Source: an uncultured Flammeovirgaceae bacterium (GTDB taxonomy: Bacteria > Bacteroidota > Bacteroidia > Cytophagales > Cyclobacteriaceae). From it: DNA of 24,254 bases. Shown piece by piece: positions 1 through 6,144 of the stretch. Position 1 is the first letter of the stretch. Each line of letters opens with the position of its first letter. Location of the stretch: positions 1 to 24,254 of the forward strand of contig CAMPJM010000006.1 of the NCBI GenBank assembly GCA_946886805.1, written 5' to 3'. The position numbers and the translations under genes were made by a program. The notes under the pieces are model-generated. The model was not told where the DNA came from. It searched no databases and saw only the letters and a list, made by a program, of their open reading frames with translations.

Positions 1-151
1 TGATTTCTCCCTTATTCTTAAGTCGCTGTAGCGCCTTTTTAAGTGCTTCATCGGATTTTTTAAATTTGCTTCGTACCTCCCCTGAGGTAAAGGCATATCT
101 TCCGTTGGAACGGAGCTCGTTAATAAAGTCTTCTAGATAACCGTATTGCAC
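1..151 (-). CDS. AbiEi-like winged-helix protein, N-terminal part (runs off left edge)
   Basis: The minus strand from a GTG at 151 reads without a stop to the window edge (50 codons). The product begins VQYGYLEDFINELRSNG and continues with a YAFTSGEV stretch and a closing LKKALQRLKNKGEI. This is the pattern of the N-terminal winged helix of AbiEi-type antitoxins (type IV toxin-antitoxin, DUF6088-like): a short helix, an FT.xE turn, and a recognition helix ending in LxRLKxKGxI. Family members repress their own operon and neutralise a nucleotidyltransferase toxin usually encoded next. The partner would lie left of this window and is not seen. An in-frame TAG at 158-160 precedes the GTG, so there is no upstream ATG in this frame. 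Only the N-terminus is visible, so the family call is tentative and the gene may be broken. Confidence 0.5.
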   Translation of the reverse strand, partial: MQYGYLEDFINELRSNGRYAFTSGEVRSKFKKSDEALKKALQRLKNKGEI

Positions 152-157
152 CTTCGT

Positions 158-292
158 CTAAGTTTCTGTTTGATAAAAAGGATGAATTTCATCCTTTTTT
201 GCATATACAAACTTAATTGTTATATTATTTAGAGTCAATTCTTTTAGGATATTTTTACTTATATCACCCCAGATGGTCTCGTTCGGGATCAT
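158..292 (-). pseudogene. 44-codon coding-like fragment upstream of the AbiEi-like gene
   Basis: An ATG at 292 opens a 44-codon frame ending at TAG 158-160. The peptide starts MIPNETIWGDISKNILKEL and ends IHPFYQTET. Its composition (alternating hydrophobic and charged residues, a WGDI turn, an IKFVYA strand) looks like real protein, and the frame stays open for seven codons before the ATG, which hints at the C-terminal stub of a larger gene. It is in the same reading frame as the AbiEi-like gene and separated from it only by the TAG and two codons. I do not recognise the family. It could be a small gene, a stub, or the first half of one gene broken by a nonsense mutation. Confidence 0.3.
175..200. 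repeat. Perfect 12-bp inverted repeat with A/T tracts (terminator-like)
   Basis: Positions 175-186 (AAAAAGGATGAA) and 188-199 (TTCATCCTTTTT) are exact reverse complements with one base between them. As RNA this folds to a GGATG/CATCC stem with flanking A and U tracts, the form of a short bidirectional intrinsic terminator. It lies inside the 158-292 coding-like frame, where it would encode KKDEIHPF, so either that frame is dead or the symmetry is incidental. Confidence 0.4.
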
Positions 293-418
293 CAAAAATC
301 CATTCCCTGCCAACTACCGGCTGAATAGTTTATTTATTCCCTATAGTTGTTACAATTGTCGGTAAGTTACTAATAACTGACCCTAAATAGTGAAGAAAAT
401 TAAGTGCGAGAATGAATC

Positions 419-446
419 AGCTAAGTGATTACAAAATCACTTAGCT
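419..446. repeat. Perfect 12-bp hairpin downstream of the 40-aa ORF
   Basis: AGCTAAGTGATT (419-430) and AATCACTTAGCT (435-446) are exact reverse complements around the 4-nt loop ACAA. The hairpin sits 38 nt beyond the stop of the small minus-strand gene at 484-606 and could mark the 3' end of its transcript. No U-run follows on either strand, so it is better described as a stabilising or protein-binding hairpin than as a standard intrinsic terminator. Confidence 0.5.
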
Positions 447-483
447 ATAGCTGCTGTTATTCTAGCAGAAGATAATCTTATTG

Positions 484-606
484 TTAAGAAGAAAAAGAAA
501 AAGGTGACAAATCTTCGACTTTAGATTTTATCATAGCAAAGACTCCAAAAAGGAGAGAAATCATAATCTCCATAAGCAGGTTGATAATTATTAGTAACAA
601 CAGCAT
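484..606 (-). CDS. 40-aa single-span membrane peptide, unknown function
   Basis: An ATG at 606 opens a 40-codon frame ending at TAA 484-486. The peptide starts MLLLLIIINLLMEIMISLLF, continues GVFAMIKSKVEDLSPFSFSS and stops. Residues 2-25 form one strongly hydrophobic helix with a buried Glu13, followed by a short charged tail (KSKVED) and a Ser/Phe end. Start support is good: AGGGG lies 6 nt before the ATG, and a TTGAAT-N17-TATAAT promoter lies about 40 nt upstream. A perfect hairpin follows the stop. The architecture (tiny hydrophobic peptide in its own transcription unit) resembles type I toxin peptides and small membrane regulators, but I recognise no family and assign no function. The low-complexity Leu/Ile start could also be chance in AT-rich DNA. 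Confidence 0.42.
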   Translation of the reverse strand: MLLLLIIINLLMEIMISLLFGVFAMIKSKVEDLSPFSFSS

Positions 607-649
607 ACAAAGCCCCTGATAAACCCACTGGTACTCGAATCTATAGGTG

Positions 650-678
650 ATTATAAATCAGCAACTTGTAAAATTCAA
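650..678 (-). promoter_or_regulatory. Sigma70-like promoter for the 40-aa peptide gene
   Basis: On the minus strand TTGAAT (678-673) is followed after exactly 17 nt by a perfect TATAAT (655-650). Transcription would begin near 643 and give a leader of about 37 nt ending in the AGGGG site before the ATG at 606. The spacing is that of classical sigma70 promoters rather than the Bacteroidota TTTG/TAnnTTTG form, which fits a gene of foreign origin but is not proof of it. Confidence 0.45.
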
Positions 679-690
679 AAGAATTCTATA

Positions 691-729
691 TAATTAAAAA
701 GCCCTCAAAATCAATGACTTTGAAGGCTT
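691..729 (-). terminator. Intrinsic terminator-like hairpin, minus strand
   Basis: Read on the minus strand, AAGCCTTCAAA (729-719) pairs with TTTGAGGGCTT (709-699) through an 11-bp stem containing one U-G wobble. The loop is 9 nt and the stem is followed by TTTTTAATTA. It lies directly after the tRNA-3'-end-like sequence at 741-767, the usual place for a tRNA transcript terminator. Confidence 0.6.
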
Positions 730-740
730 CTATTTAATTT

Positions 741-767
741 GTGATCCCGCTGGTACAAAACTCGAAC
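741..767 (-). other. tRNA 3'-end-like sequence, possible attachment-site remnant
   Basis: The minus strand reads GTTCGAGT, then TTTGTA, then CCAGCGGGATCAC. GTTCGAGT is a canonical T-loop with its closing G, and CCAGCGGGATCAC looks like the end of a T-stem plus the 3' acceptor strand and discriminator of a tRNA with a GATCCCG acceptor. The T-stem between them is disrupted, and no D-arm or anticodon arm is found in 768-850, so this is not a functional tRNA. A partial tRNA 3' end followed by a terminator is what integrative elements leave at an att site. Neighbouring toxin-antitoxin-like material fits, but the match is short. Confidence 0.3.
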
Positions 768-1159
768 TTTTTGGTAGCTGATTTGAAGATTATAAGTATT
801 TTTTTTGCAGAATGAAATAGCGTATAGCTTATTTTATCTTTCAGATTCTACATCAAAATTGAAAACAAATTACCACCCACATCAAATACCATTTCATGCC
901 GTTATATTATTTAAAATAGGTCAAACATTTGCCAGCCTACCGCTAATATAAAAACTTCGAAAATTACAGTTCTTAAATAAACAAACATGATGCACACTAT
1001 CTAGCATTAGATGCTCATAGAAAAGATCCCTCGAAAAAATTAACCACTCCAAACAGCTCCTCAATTACATTAACTTTCGGTAATATCTATTGTTAACGAA
1101 TAGAAGAAAGAGTAAAATTATCTCATTCTTTCATCAGAGTCTTAATAAATGACTTCATC
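768..1159. other. Intergenic stretch, no gene recognised
   Basis: This is AT-rich DNA to the left of the GH127 stop codon. I see no open frame with protein-like composition, no convincing hairpin with a U-tract and no RNA gene. It would hold the 3' end of the GH127 transcript, but no clear terminator is visible. Confidence 0.5.
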
Positions 1160-3559
1160 TTAGTATACACTCCACTCATGTATACCAGTAGAATGCTCGG
1201 CTGGCAATTGAACTTCCATTTTTATTGCAGTAGTTTTAACAGGTTCAAAACTAACCTTATTGTATTTATCCTTGGCAGTTTCATAGGTACTAGTATTGGT
1301 AACCGGCACCCATTCACCATCTTTCATATAAAAGATTTTATAGGATAAAGGAATACGGCAACCACCCCACGGGCCATCATCATACCAATAAACTTTAGAT
1401 TCAGACACTGTATGTTCCTGATCAAAATCGTACTGAACGAATTCAATGGTGTTATTTTTTGGCCACCAGTGAAAATAGGGATAATTTGAATCTTTGGAAT
1501 CCTGAGGATCATACTGGTCAGCAAGCGCAATCAGCGTCTTTGAATTCTGTAAAGAAGAGGACACTTTACTAGTAGAGGCAATGGTTGGTGCCGGTAAAGG
1601 TTTAGATGCAGATTTTTCATATGGTACCCATACTGTCATATCGCTTGGCCCGCGGTTTGCCCACACATAATAAGGGATAGCTTTCACTTGCTGTTTGTTC
1701 GTAATTAGTTCATCGGAATTCAACTTTCGCTTTGTGCTCAACCCATTCGTAACCAATACATTTACCCCATTAAGCAGGTTCGGCTGATATTCAACTTCTA
1801 CAGTAGCATTTTTTTCTACCGTTATATTCTGAACAACATTATCCACATTATCAGGCCCTTCCAGACAGTAAACTAAAGGTCCCCGCTGAAACGTAAATTT
1901 ACCTTTATCATGCTTCACTTTTTCATGGGCTATTACCTTCTCGGTTTCCATCGGCAGCTCCAGTAATATTTTATCTCCTGCCTCCCACCTTCGCTCCAAA
2001 ACTGCATACCCTTTACTAATTTCATATTTTACTGGCTTATTATTCACCATCAAAGTAACAGGTTTCGCTTCATCATCAATAAAACGATAAAGATCTCCGG
2101 GCACTGGTTTTTGCTGTGCCCAGCCAGGTATGCGGATCTTTAAAGTAAACCTTCGATTCTTCTGCGGATCTACCTCCAGTTCAACATGACCATCCCAAGG
2201 ATAATTTGTCTTTTGCATGATTTTAACTTTACCGTCTGGAAGGTCAATTTCACTTGAACTACTCATAAAAAGGTTAACATATAGATCGTTATTATTTTGA
2301 GCATAAACGTATCCTGGGACAGAAGGCAAAAAGCGAGTCATATTAGAAATACAGCAGGCACAGCTAAACCATGAACCACGTTGATGCTGGCCCATTGAAG
2401 CCAAAGGATTGGGATAAAAAAAATGGTCACCGCTTAAAGATATGCCTGATAATAAGCCGTTATAGAGTGTTCGTTCCAAAACATCCATATATTTAGCATC
2501 ACCATGGAGTAAAAACATACGGCTATTCCAGAAAACGTTCGCTATAGAGGCACAGGTTTCAGCATAAGCCGACATATTAGGTAAGTCATAAGCAGGCCCA
2601 AAAGCTTCTCCATGACCAGTCGCACCAATACCTCCGGTAATATACATTTTCTTATTTACCACATCCTGCCATATGTCATTAATTGCTTTGAGATAACTTT
2701 CGTCTCCGGTAAGCGCAGCAATATCCGCCATAGCCGTATACATATAAGTGGCTCTTACGGCATGACCCACAGCTGAATGTTGATCTACCACTCTTTCATG
2801 CGCCTGGTTGTACTCCTGGCCATCAGGCCCTCTTACATCCAGAAAAAACTTGGCTAAATCCAAATATTCCTTTTTACCGGTAACTCTGTACAATTTTACC
2901 AGACCTATTTCAACCTCCTGGTGCCCCGGATACTTTTCTTCTTTACCGTACCCAAAATCACGAACAAGCAAATCTGCATTCTTTATGGCGATATCCAGCA
3001 GGCTTTTTTTACCTGTTGCCTGGAAATGTGCTACTGCTGCCTCAAACAAATGCCCGGAGTTATAAAGTTCATGGCTTAAGTCCTCCTCTTTCTCCCATCG
3101 CTTAGAACCTATCCAATCATGAGGTTTAGCAGCATTTACATTACGAAAAGTAAAAAGATAACCATCCTCTTCCTGAGCATCCCCTATAATAGCAATAAGA
3201 GAATCCACAAGTTTTTCCAGCATAGGGTTTTCATTTGCCTGGATTGCATAAGAGGCTCCTTCAATAACCTTATAAACATCTGTATCATCAAAAGTAAACT
3301 GGCTTAACTTATCACCTTCCAGTTTATTTGCTGCCCTGAGAAAATTGTCAATCCGGCCATGCTTCCGACACATTTCTAATGTGTGAGGAATCGTGACACT
3401 GGCATTTTTCTGCATCTTTGGAACCCAAAAATTATCATGTACGTGGACATTTGTAAAAGATACCGGTTGAATAGGGTAATCTTTGTGCTGTGCCATAGCT
3501 GTGCTCAAAGAGCATAAATACACTCCTAAAACAACTTTTAAAATCCTTTTTAATACCAT
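1160..3559 (-). CDS. Secreted GH127 beta-L-arabinofuranosidase, HypBA1-like
   Basis: This is a 799-aa protein with a signal peptide (residues 1-23, ending AMA before QHK). It matches the HypBA1 type of GH127, a retaining enzyme that removes beta-L-arabinofuranose from Hyp-linked arabinosides using a zinc-bound cysteine nucleophile. The key residues are present with the right spacing: Glu318 in GEAF (HypBA1 Glu322, acid/base), Glu334 and Cys336 in ETCAS (zinc ligands, 16 and 18 residues further on), and Cys402-Cys403 in FSCACC (nucleophile plus ligand). Later family motifs GPLVYCLEGPDN and PYYVWANRG also occur. The alpha/alpha barrel spans about 35-410 and beta domains about 410-650. An extra C-terminal beta-sandwich, discoidin-like module (about 690-799, WYDDGPWGGCRIP) may bind carbohydrate. 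The gene stands alone, separated from the next gene by a 1-kb decayed region. The GH127 call is firm; the exact substrate is inferred. Confidence 0.93.
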   Translation of the reverse strand: MVLKRILKVVLGVYLCSLSTAMAQHKDYPIQPVSFTNVHVHDNFWVPKMQKNASVTIPHTLEMCRKHGRIDNFLRAANKLEGDKLSQFTFDDTDVYKVIEGASYAIQANENPMLEKLVDSLIAIIGDAQEEDGYLFTFRNVNAAKPHDWIGSKRWEKEEDLSHELYNSGHLFEAAVAHFQATGKKSLLDIAIKNADLLVRDFGYGKEEKYPGHQEVEIGLVKLYRVTGKKEYLDLAKFFLDVRGPDGQEYNQAHERVVDQHSAVGHAVRATYMYTAMADIAALTGDESYLKAINDIWQDVVNKKMYITGGIGATGHGEAFGPAYDLPNMSAYAETCASIANVFWNSRMFLLHGDAKYMDVLERTLYNGLLSGISLSGDHFFYPNPLASMGQHQRGSWFSCACCISNMTRFLPSVPGYVYAQNNNDLYVNLFMSSSSEIDLPDGKVKIMQKTNYPWDGHVELEVDPQKNRRFTLKIRIPGWAQQKPVPGDLYRFIDDEAKPVTLMVNNKPVKYEISKGYAVLERRWEAGDKILLELPMETEKVIAHEKVKHDKGKFTFQRGPLVYCLEGPDNVDNVVQNITVEKNATVEVEYQPNLLNGVNVLVTNGLSTKRKLNSDELITNKQQVKAIPYYVWANRGPSDMTVWVPYEKSASKPLPAPTIASTSKVSSSLQNSKTLIALADQYDPQDSKDSNYPYFHWWPKNNTIEFVQYDFDQEHTVSESKVYWYDDGPWGGCRIPLSYKIFYMKDGEWVPVTNTSTYETAKDKYNKVSFEPVKTTAIKMEVQLPAEHSTGIHEWSVY

Positions 3560-3620
3560 ATTATTTTTGATTTTGTAATTCTTCTACTATGAACTTGTTT
3601 AAACTTTACCTTTTGTACTT

Positions 3621-3628
3621 CAAATTTA
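3621..3628 (-). promoter_or_regulatory. Candidate Bacteroidota -7 element upstream of the GH127 gene
   Basis: The minus strand reads TAAATTTG, matching the TAnnTTTG consensus, about 60 nt before the GH127 ATG at 3559. No good TTTG lies at -33, so the promoter is only half supported. A separate promoter here would be expected because a terminator at 4516-4550 ends the upstream transcript. Confidence 0.3.
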
Positions 3629-3630
3629 CA

Positions 3631-4043
3631 TCACATGAACAGCGACCGCCTGAGATTTTCTTTCTCACCCCTAGTAGTTAGCCAAGCCAACTTTGCTGGG
3701 GTAACCATCATAGGTTTATCACCTGGCAGTCCTTCACTTAAAACCAGCTTAGTTTAAGCGACTCAATATCAAATCGCCGAAATGAAGCCTTAGAACCTTG
3801 CCCAGAATCAAAAAACACTCTTTTTATGCCTAAAAGAATTTACCAGACAAAGCCCTTCCCTCCTCACCATCAAGGTACTGAATCAGCCCTAAATGGCATT
3901 CCATTAGCTTATCCTATTATAATACTATTTTAACCAAATCAGTGCTGCCTTTAATCTCATCAATTTGGAAGGCATTAAATTCACTCAGGCTTCGGATATA
4001 ATTTGTGTCAAAAACACCAAGACCAGTAGAACCTAATTGGCAG
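3631..4043 (-). other. Decayed coding patches, origin not recognised
   Basis: Several short minus-strand stretches have protein-like composition but no intact gene. The clearest is 3631-3753, which ends at TGA 3631-3633 and contains LSEGLPGDKPMMVTPAKLAW followed by LTTRGEKENLRR. Another begins MECHLGLIQYLDGEEGRALS near 3910, and a frame at 3917-4123 contains STGLGVFDTNYIRSLSEFNA. Stops and frame changes separate them. I read this as remains of one or more deleted genes between the prolidase and the GH127. I cannot name the families. Confidence 0.35.
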
Positions 4044-4412
4044 TTATTTACTATAACTATGCAAATCTGCTTCCTGTAAGTGTGTAACTGAGAAGCATAG
4101 AATTCGATGAAAGTATCGTCCAATAGCTAAAATAGAAGAAGTCACATAAAAATTAGGGTCTACTTCCGATACAGAGGTCAGTTGCAATTGCTCAGAAAAA
4201 TTCGCATCCTCCCGTACCAGCCCCAGGCACGACTGCTAAGCACCACCGTATCTTCCTGCAGCACGCGATAATAAGCGCGATTGCTATCGGACACCCAAAA
4301 TTTTACAGCTAGTCGCTCATCAGGGCTACGGCATCACATAGGTTTGCGGTTGCTGTGAACAGGCAGTTATGAAAGGAAAAAGCGCTAAAAAGGCGATGGC
4401 AAGTCGGGTCAT
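4044..4412 (-). pseudogene. Frameshifted GH97 N-terminal remnant (tail resembles M1 C-terminus)
   Basis: An ATG at 4412 starts MTRLAIAFLALFPFITACSQ, a lipoprotein-type signal ending in Cys, and reaches a TAG at 4326-4328. Ignoring one base, the next frame reads SPDERLAVKFWVSDSNRAYY and VLQEDTVVLSS. A second shift gives LGLVREDANFSEQLQLTSVS. This is the usual start of GH97 proteins (SPDG.L.V.F, then a VL..S.LGL strand). The piece then reads EVDPNFYVTSS (to about 4137), nearly identical to the last residues of the M1 peptidase in this window (EVDPNFYVTAYRISS), and the frame closes at TAA 4044-4046. At least two frameshifts and the loss of the catalytic barrel make it a pseudogene. The M1-like tail suggests a deletion that fused parts of two genes. 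Confidence 0.6.
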
Positions 4413-4515
4413 CGGACCGCTTAATAATTTCGGCTTTTTCATAAGGCAAGCCATATAATTTATAAATGTTAACTTAAAATTTTATTGAAAGACGAAGGTA
4501 ACACGAGCATTCATC

Positions 4516-4550
4516 AAATAAAAAAATGGAGGCCGTCTTCCTTTGGCCTC
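4516..4550 (-). terminator. Intrinsic terminator after the M24B gene
   Basis: On the minus strand GAGGCC (4550-4545) and GGCCTC (4534-4529) form a perfect GC-rich 6-bp stem, extendable by a wobble pair, around a 10-nt loop. The stem is followed by CA and a seven-T run (4526-4520). It lies 84 nt beyond the prolidase stop codon and marks a clear 3' end for the operon to its right. Confidence 0.8.
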
Positions 4551-4633
4551 TTCCGTTTACATTGCTTTAAGATAGCTTTCCGTTGAAAGAAACCAAAGGA
4601 AATGCCAAAGCGGGTTTAACCGGCCGACCTCTT

Positions 4634-6025
4634 CTACAGCTGCCGTACTGCTTCTATTTCGCTGATGGATCGCGGCAAGGCTTCACCTAAAGAGTTTGCC
4701 CCATTTTCCGTAATTAGGAAATCATCTTCCACTCGTATTCCACCAAAATCTTTGTAAGTATCCAGCAGGTCGAAATTAACAAATTGATTCAGTGTTTTAT
4801 CTGCCCGTCGCTTATCAATTAGTTCGGGAATAAAGTAAATACCCGGCTCAACGGTCAGCACGTTTCCTGGTTTCAGTTCTTTTCCTAAGCGGAGAGATTT
4901 TAAGCCAAATTCTTTGCTTTTTTCCACTCCTGGCCTGTAACCTACATACTCTTCTCCCAGGCTTTCCATATCGTGCACATCCAGCCCCATCATATGACCC
5001 AGCCCACATTGGAAAAACATGGTATGAGCACCTGCGTTGACCGCCTCATCGCTGTCTCCCTTCATCAGCCCTAGGGATTTCAGTCCTTCCACTAAATCAC
5101 GGCAGGCCAACAGGTGCATATCACGGAAAAGTACGCCAGGCCTCAGACAAGCAATTACCCGTTCATGAGCATTCAGCACTACCTGGTAAATTTCCTTTTG
5201 TCGTTCCGAGAATTTTTGTCCCGCCGGAAATGTCCTGGTTAAATCACCCGCATACCCTTTTGGTGATTCGGCCCCTCCATCGCACAACACCAAATTGCCT
5301 TCCGTCAGCACGTGACCATGGTAATGGTTATGCAGAATCTGCCCCTGGGTAGTCAGGATGATGGGGAAAGCCAGAGGCACCCCGGCGCTGGCCACAACCT
5401 TGTATGCTTCCCCTACTAAGTCACTTTCCCTCATGCCTGCCCTGGCCGCTTTCATCACCTGCAGGTGCATTTGAGCGGAGATGGTTACTGCTTTTTGTAT
5501 TTCCTCCACTTCTTCGTCGGATTTAACAGCCCGCTGTGCCACCACTGCTTCGATCAGGGCAGGGCTTATTTTACGTGCCAGCTGATCCACCGGCAGACCG
5601 GTCCATGCTGCCAGTTTTATTTCATGTTCCGGCCGGTAGGGCGGCAAAAGATGAAGCCTGGAAGAGGCAGCAACTACTTCTTTTATTTGTGACTTCCTGG
5701 AAACCTTTCGAACGCCCACCCTTTCTGCAAGAGAATGGAGCGTAGGCAGTGCCCCCGTCCAGATCACATCCTCAATACTCATTTCATCCCCAAAAATAAT
5801 TTCTTCGTCCCGATCGATGTCAATGACCGCTGTCAGCCCCGAAATACTCAATCCGAAATAATAGAGGAAAGTGCTATCCTGGCGAAAAGAATACCAGTTA
5901 TCTTTGAAGTTGATACTGGATTCTTCGTTGCCTAATAAAACAATTACCCCACTCCCAACTTTCCTTTTCAGTGTTTTCCTTCGTTCAGTATAAGTAAATT
6001 CGCTAAATAAGTTAATGCTGTTCAT
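4634..6025 (-). CDS. pepP: Xaa-Pro aminopeptidase / prolidase, family M24B
   Basis: This 463-aa protein has an N-terminal AMP_N (aminopeptidase P) domain (about 5-130) followed by a pita-bread catalytic domain (about 165-450). All five dimetal ligands are visible: Asp249 (LCDGG), Asp261 (AGDLTRTF), His344 (GLGHMMG), Glu393 (TVEPG) and Glu433 (RVEDD). The family cleaves the bond before proline (aminopeptidase P) or Xaa-Pro dipeptides (prolidase). There is no signal peptide, so it acts in the cytoplasm. The upstream M1 gene ends 119 nt away and a strong terminator follows, so this is probably the last gene of the long operon. Near a complete hydroxyproline pathway, its likely job is opening imported Xaa-Pro or Xaa-Hyp peptides. 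Whether it is an aminopeptidase P or a prolidase cannot be settled by eye. Confidence 0.92.
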   Translation of the reverse strand: MNSINLFSEFTYTERRKTLKRKVGSGVIVLLGNEESSINFKDNWYSFRQDSTFLYYFGLSISGLTAVIDIDRDEEIIFGDEMSIEDVIWTGALPTLHSLAERVGVRKVSRKSQIKEVVAASSRLHLLPPYRPEHEIKLAAWTGLPVDQLARKISPALIEAVVAQRAVKSDEEVEEIQKAVTISAQMHLQVMKAARAGMRESDLVGEAYKVVASAGVPLAFPIILTTQGQILHNHYHGHVLTEGNLVLCDGGAESPKGYAGDLTRTFPAGQKFSERQKEIYQVVLNAHERVIACLRPGVLFRDMHLLACRDLVEGLKSLGLMKGDSDEAVNAGAHTMFFQCGLGHMMGLDVHDMESLGEEYVGYRPGVEKSKEFGLKSLRLGKELKPGNVLTVEPGIYFIPELIDKRRADKTLNQFVNFDLLDTYKDFGGIRVEDDFLITENGANSLGEALPRSISEIEAVRQL

Positions 6026-6144
6026 TTCAATTTTCTAGGCAAATTTTAAACACGCCTTTTCATTTACTCGCCCCTGCTCCTCTTAGTCTCTTTAAAGATC
6101 TTTTTTTAACTTATTGCAAGAAGATCCTGCAGAAGACCATCTGA

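Noticed and set aside
3917..4123. 68-codon minus-strand frame taken as an intact gene
   Set aside because: It overlaps the frameshifted GH97 remnant in another frame, and its first part is the continuation of that degraded region; kept only as part of the decayed stretch.
6090..6120. Terminator between the M1 and M24B genes (AAAGATCTTT with T-run)
   Set aside because: The palindrome has no loop and no GC-rich stem; the 119-nt gap looks like an ordinary operon spacer.
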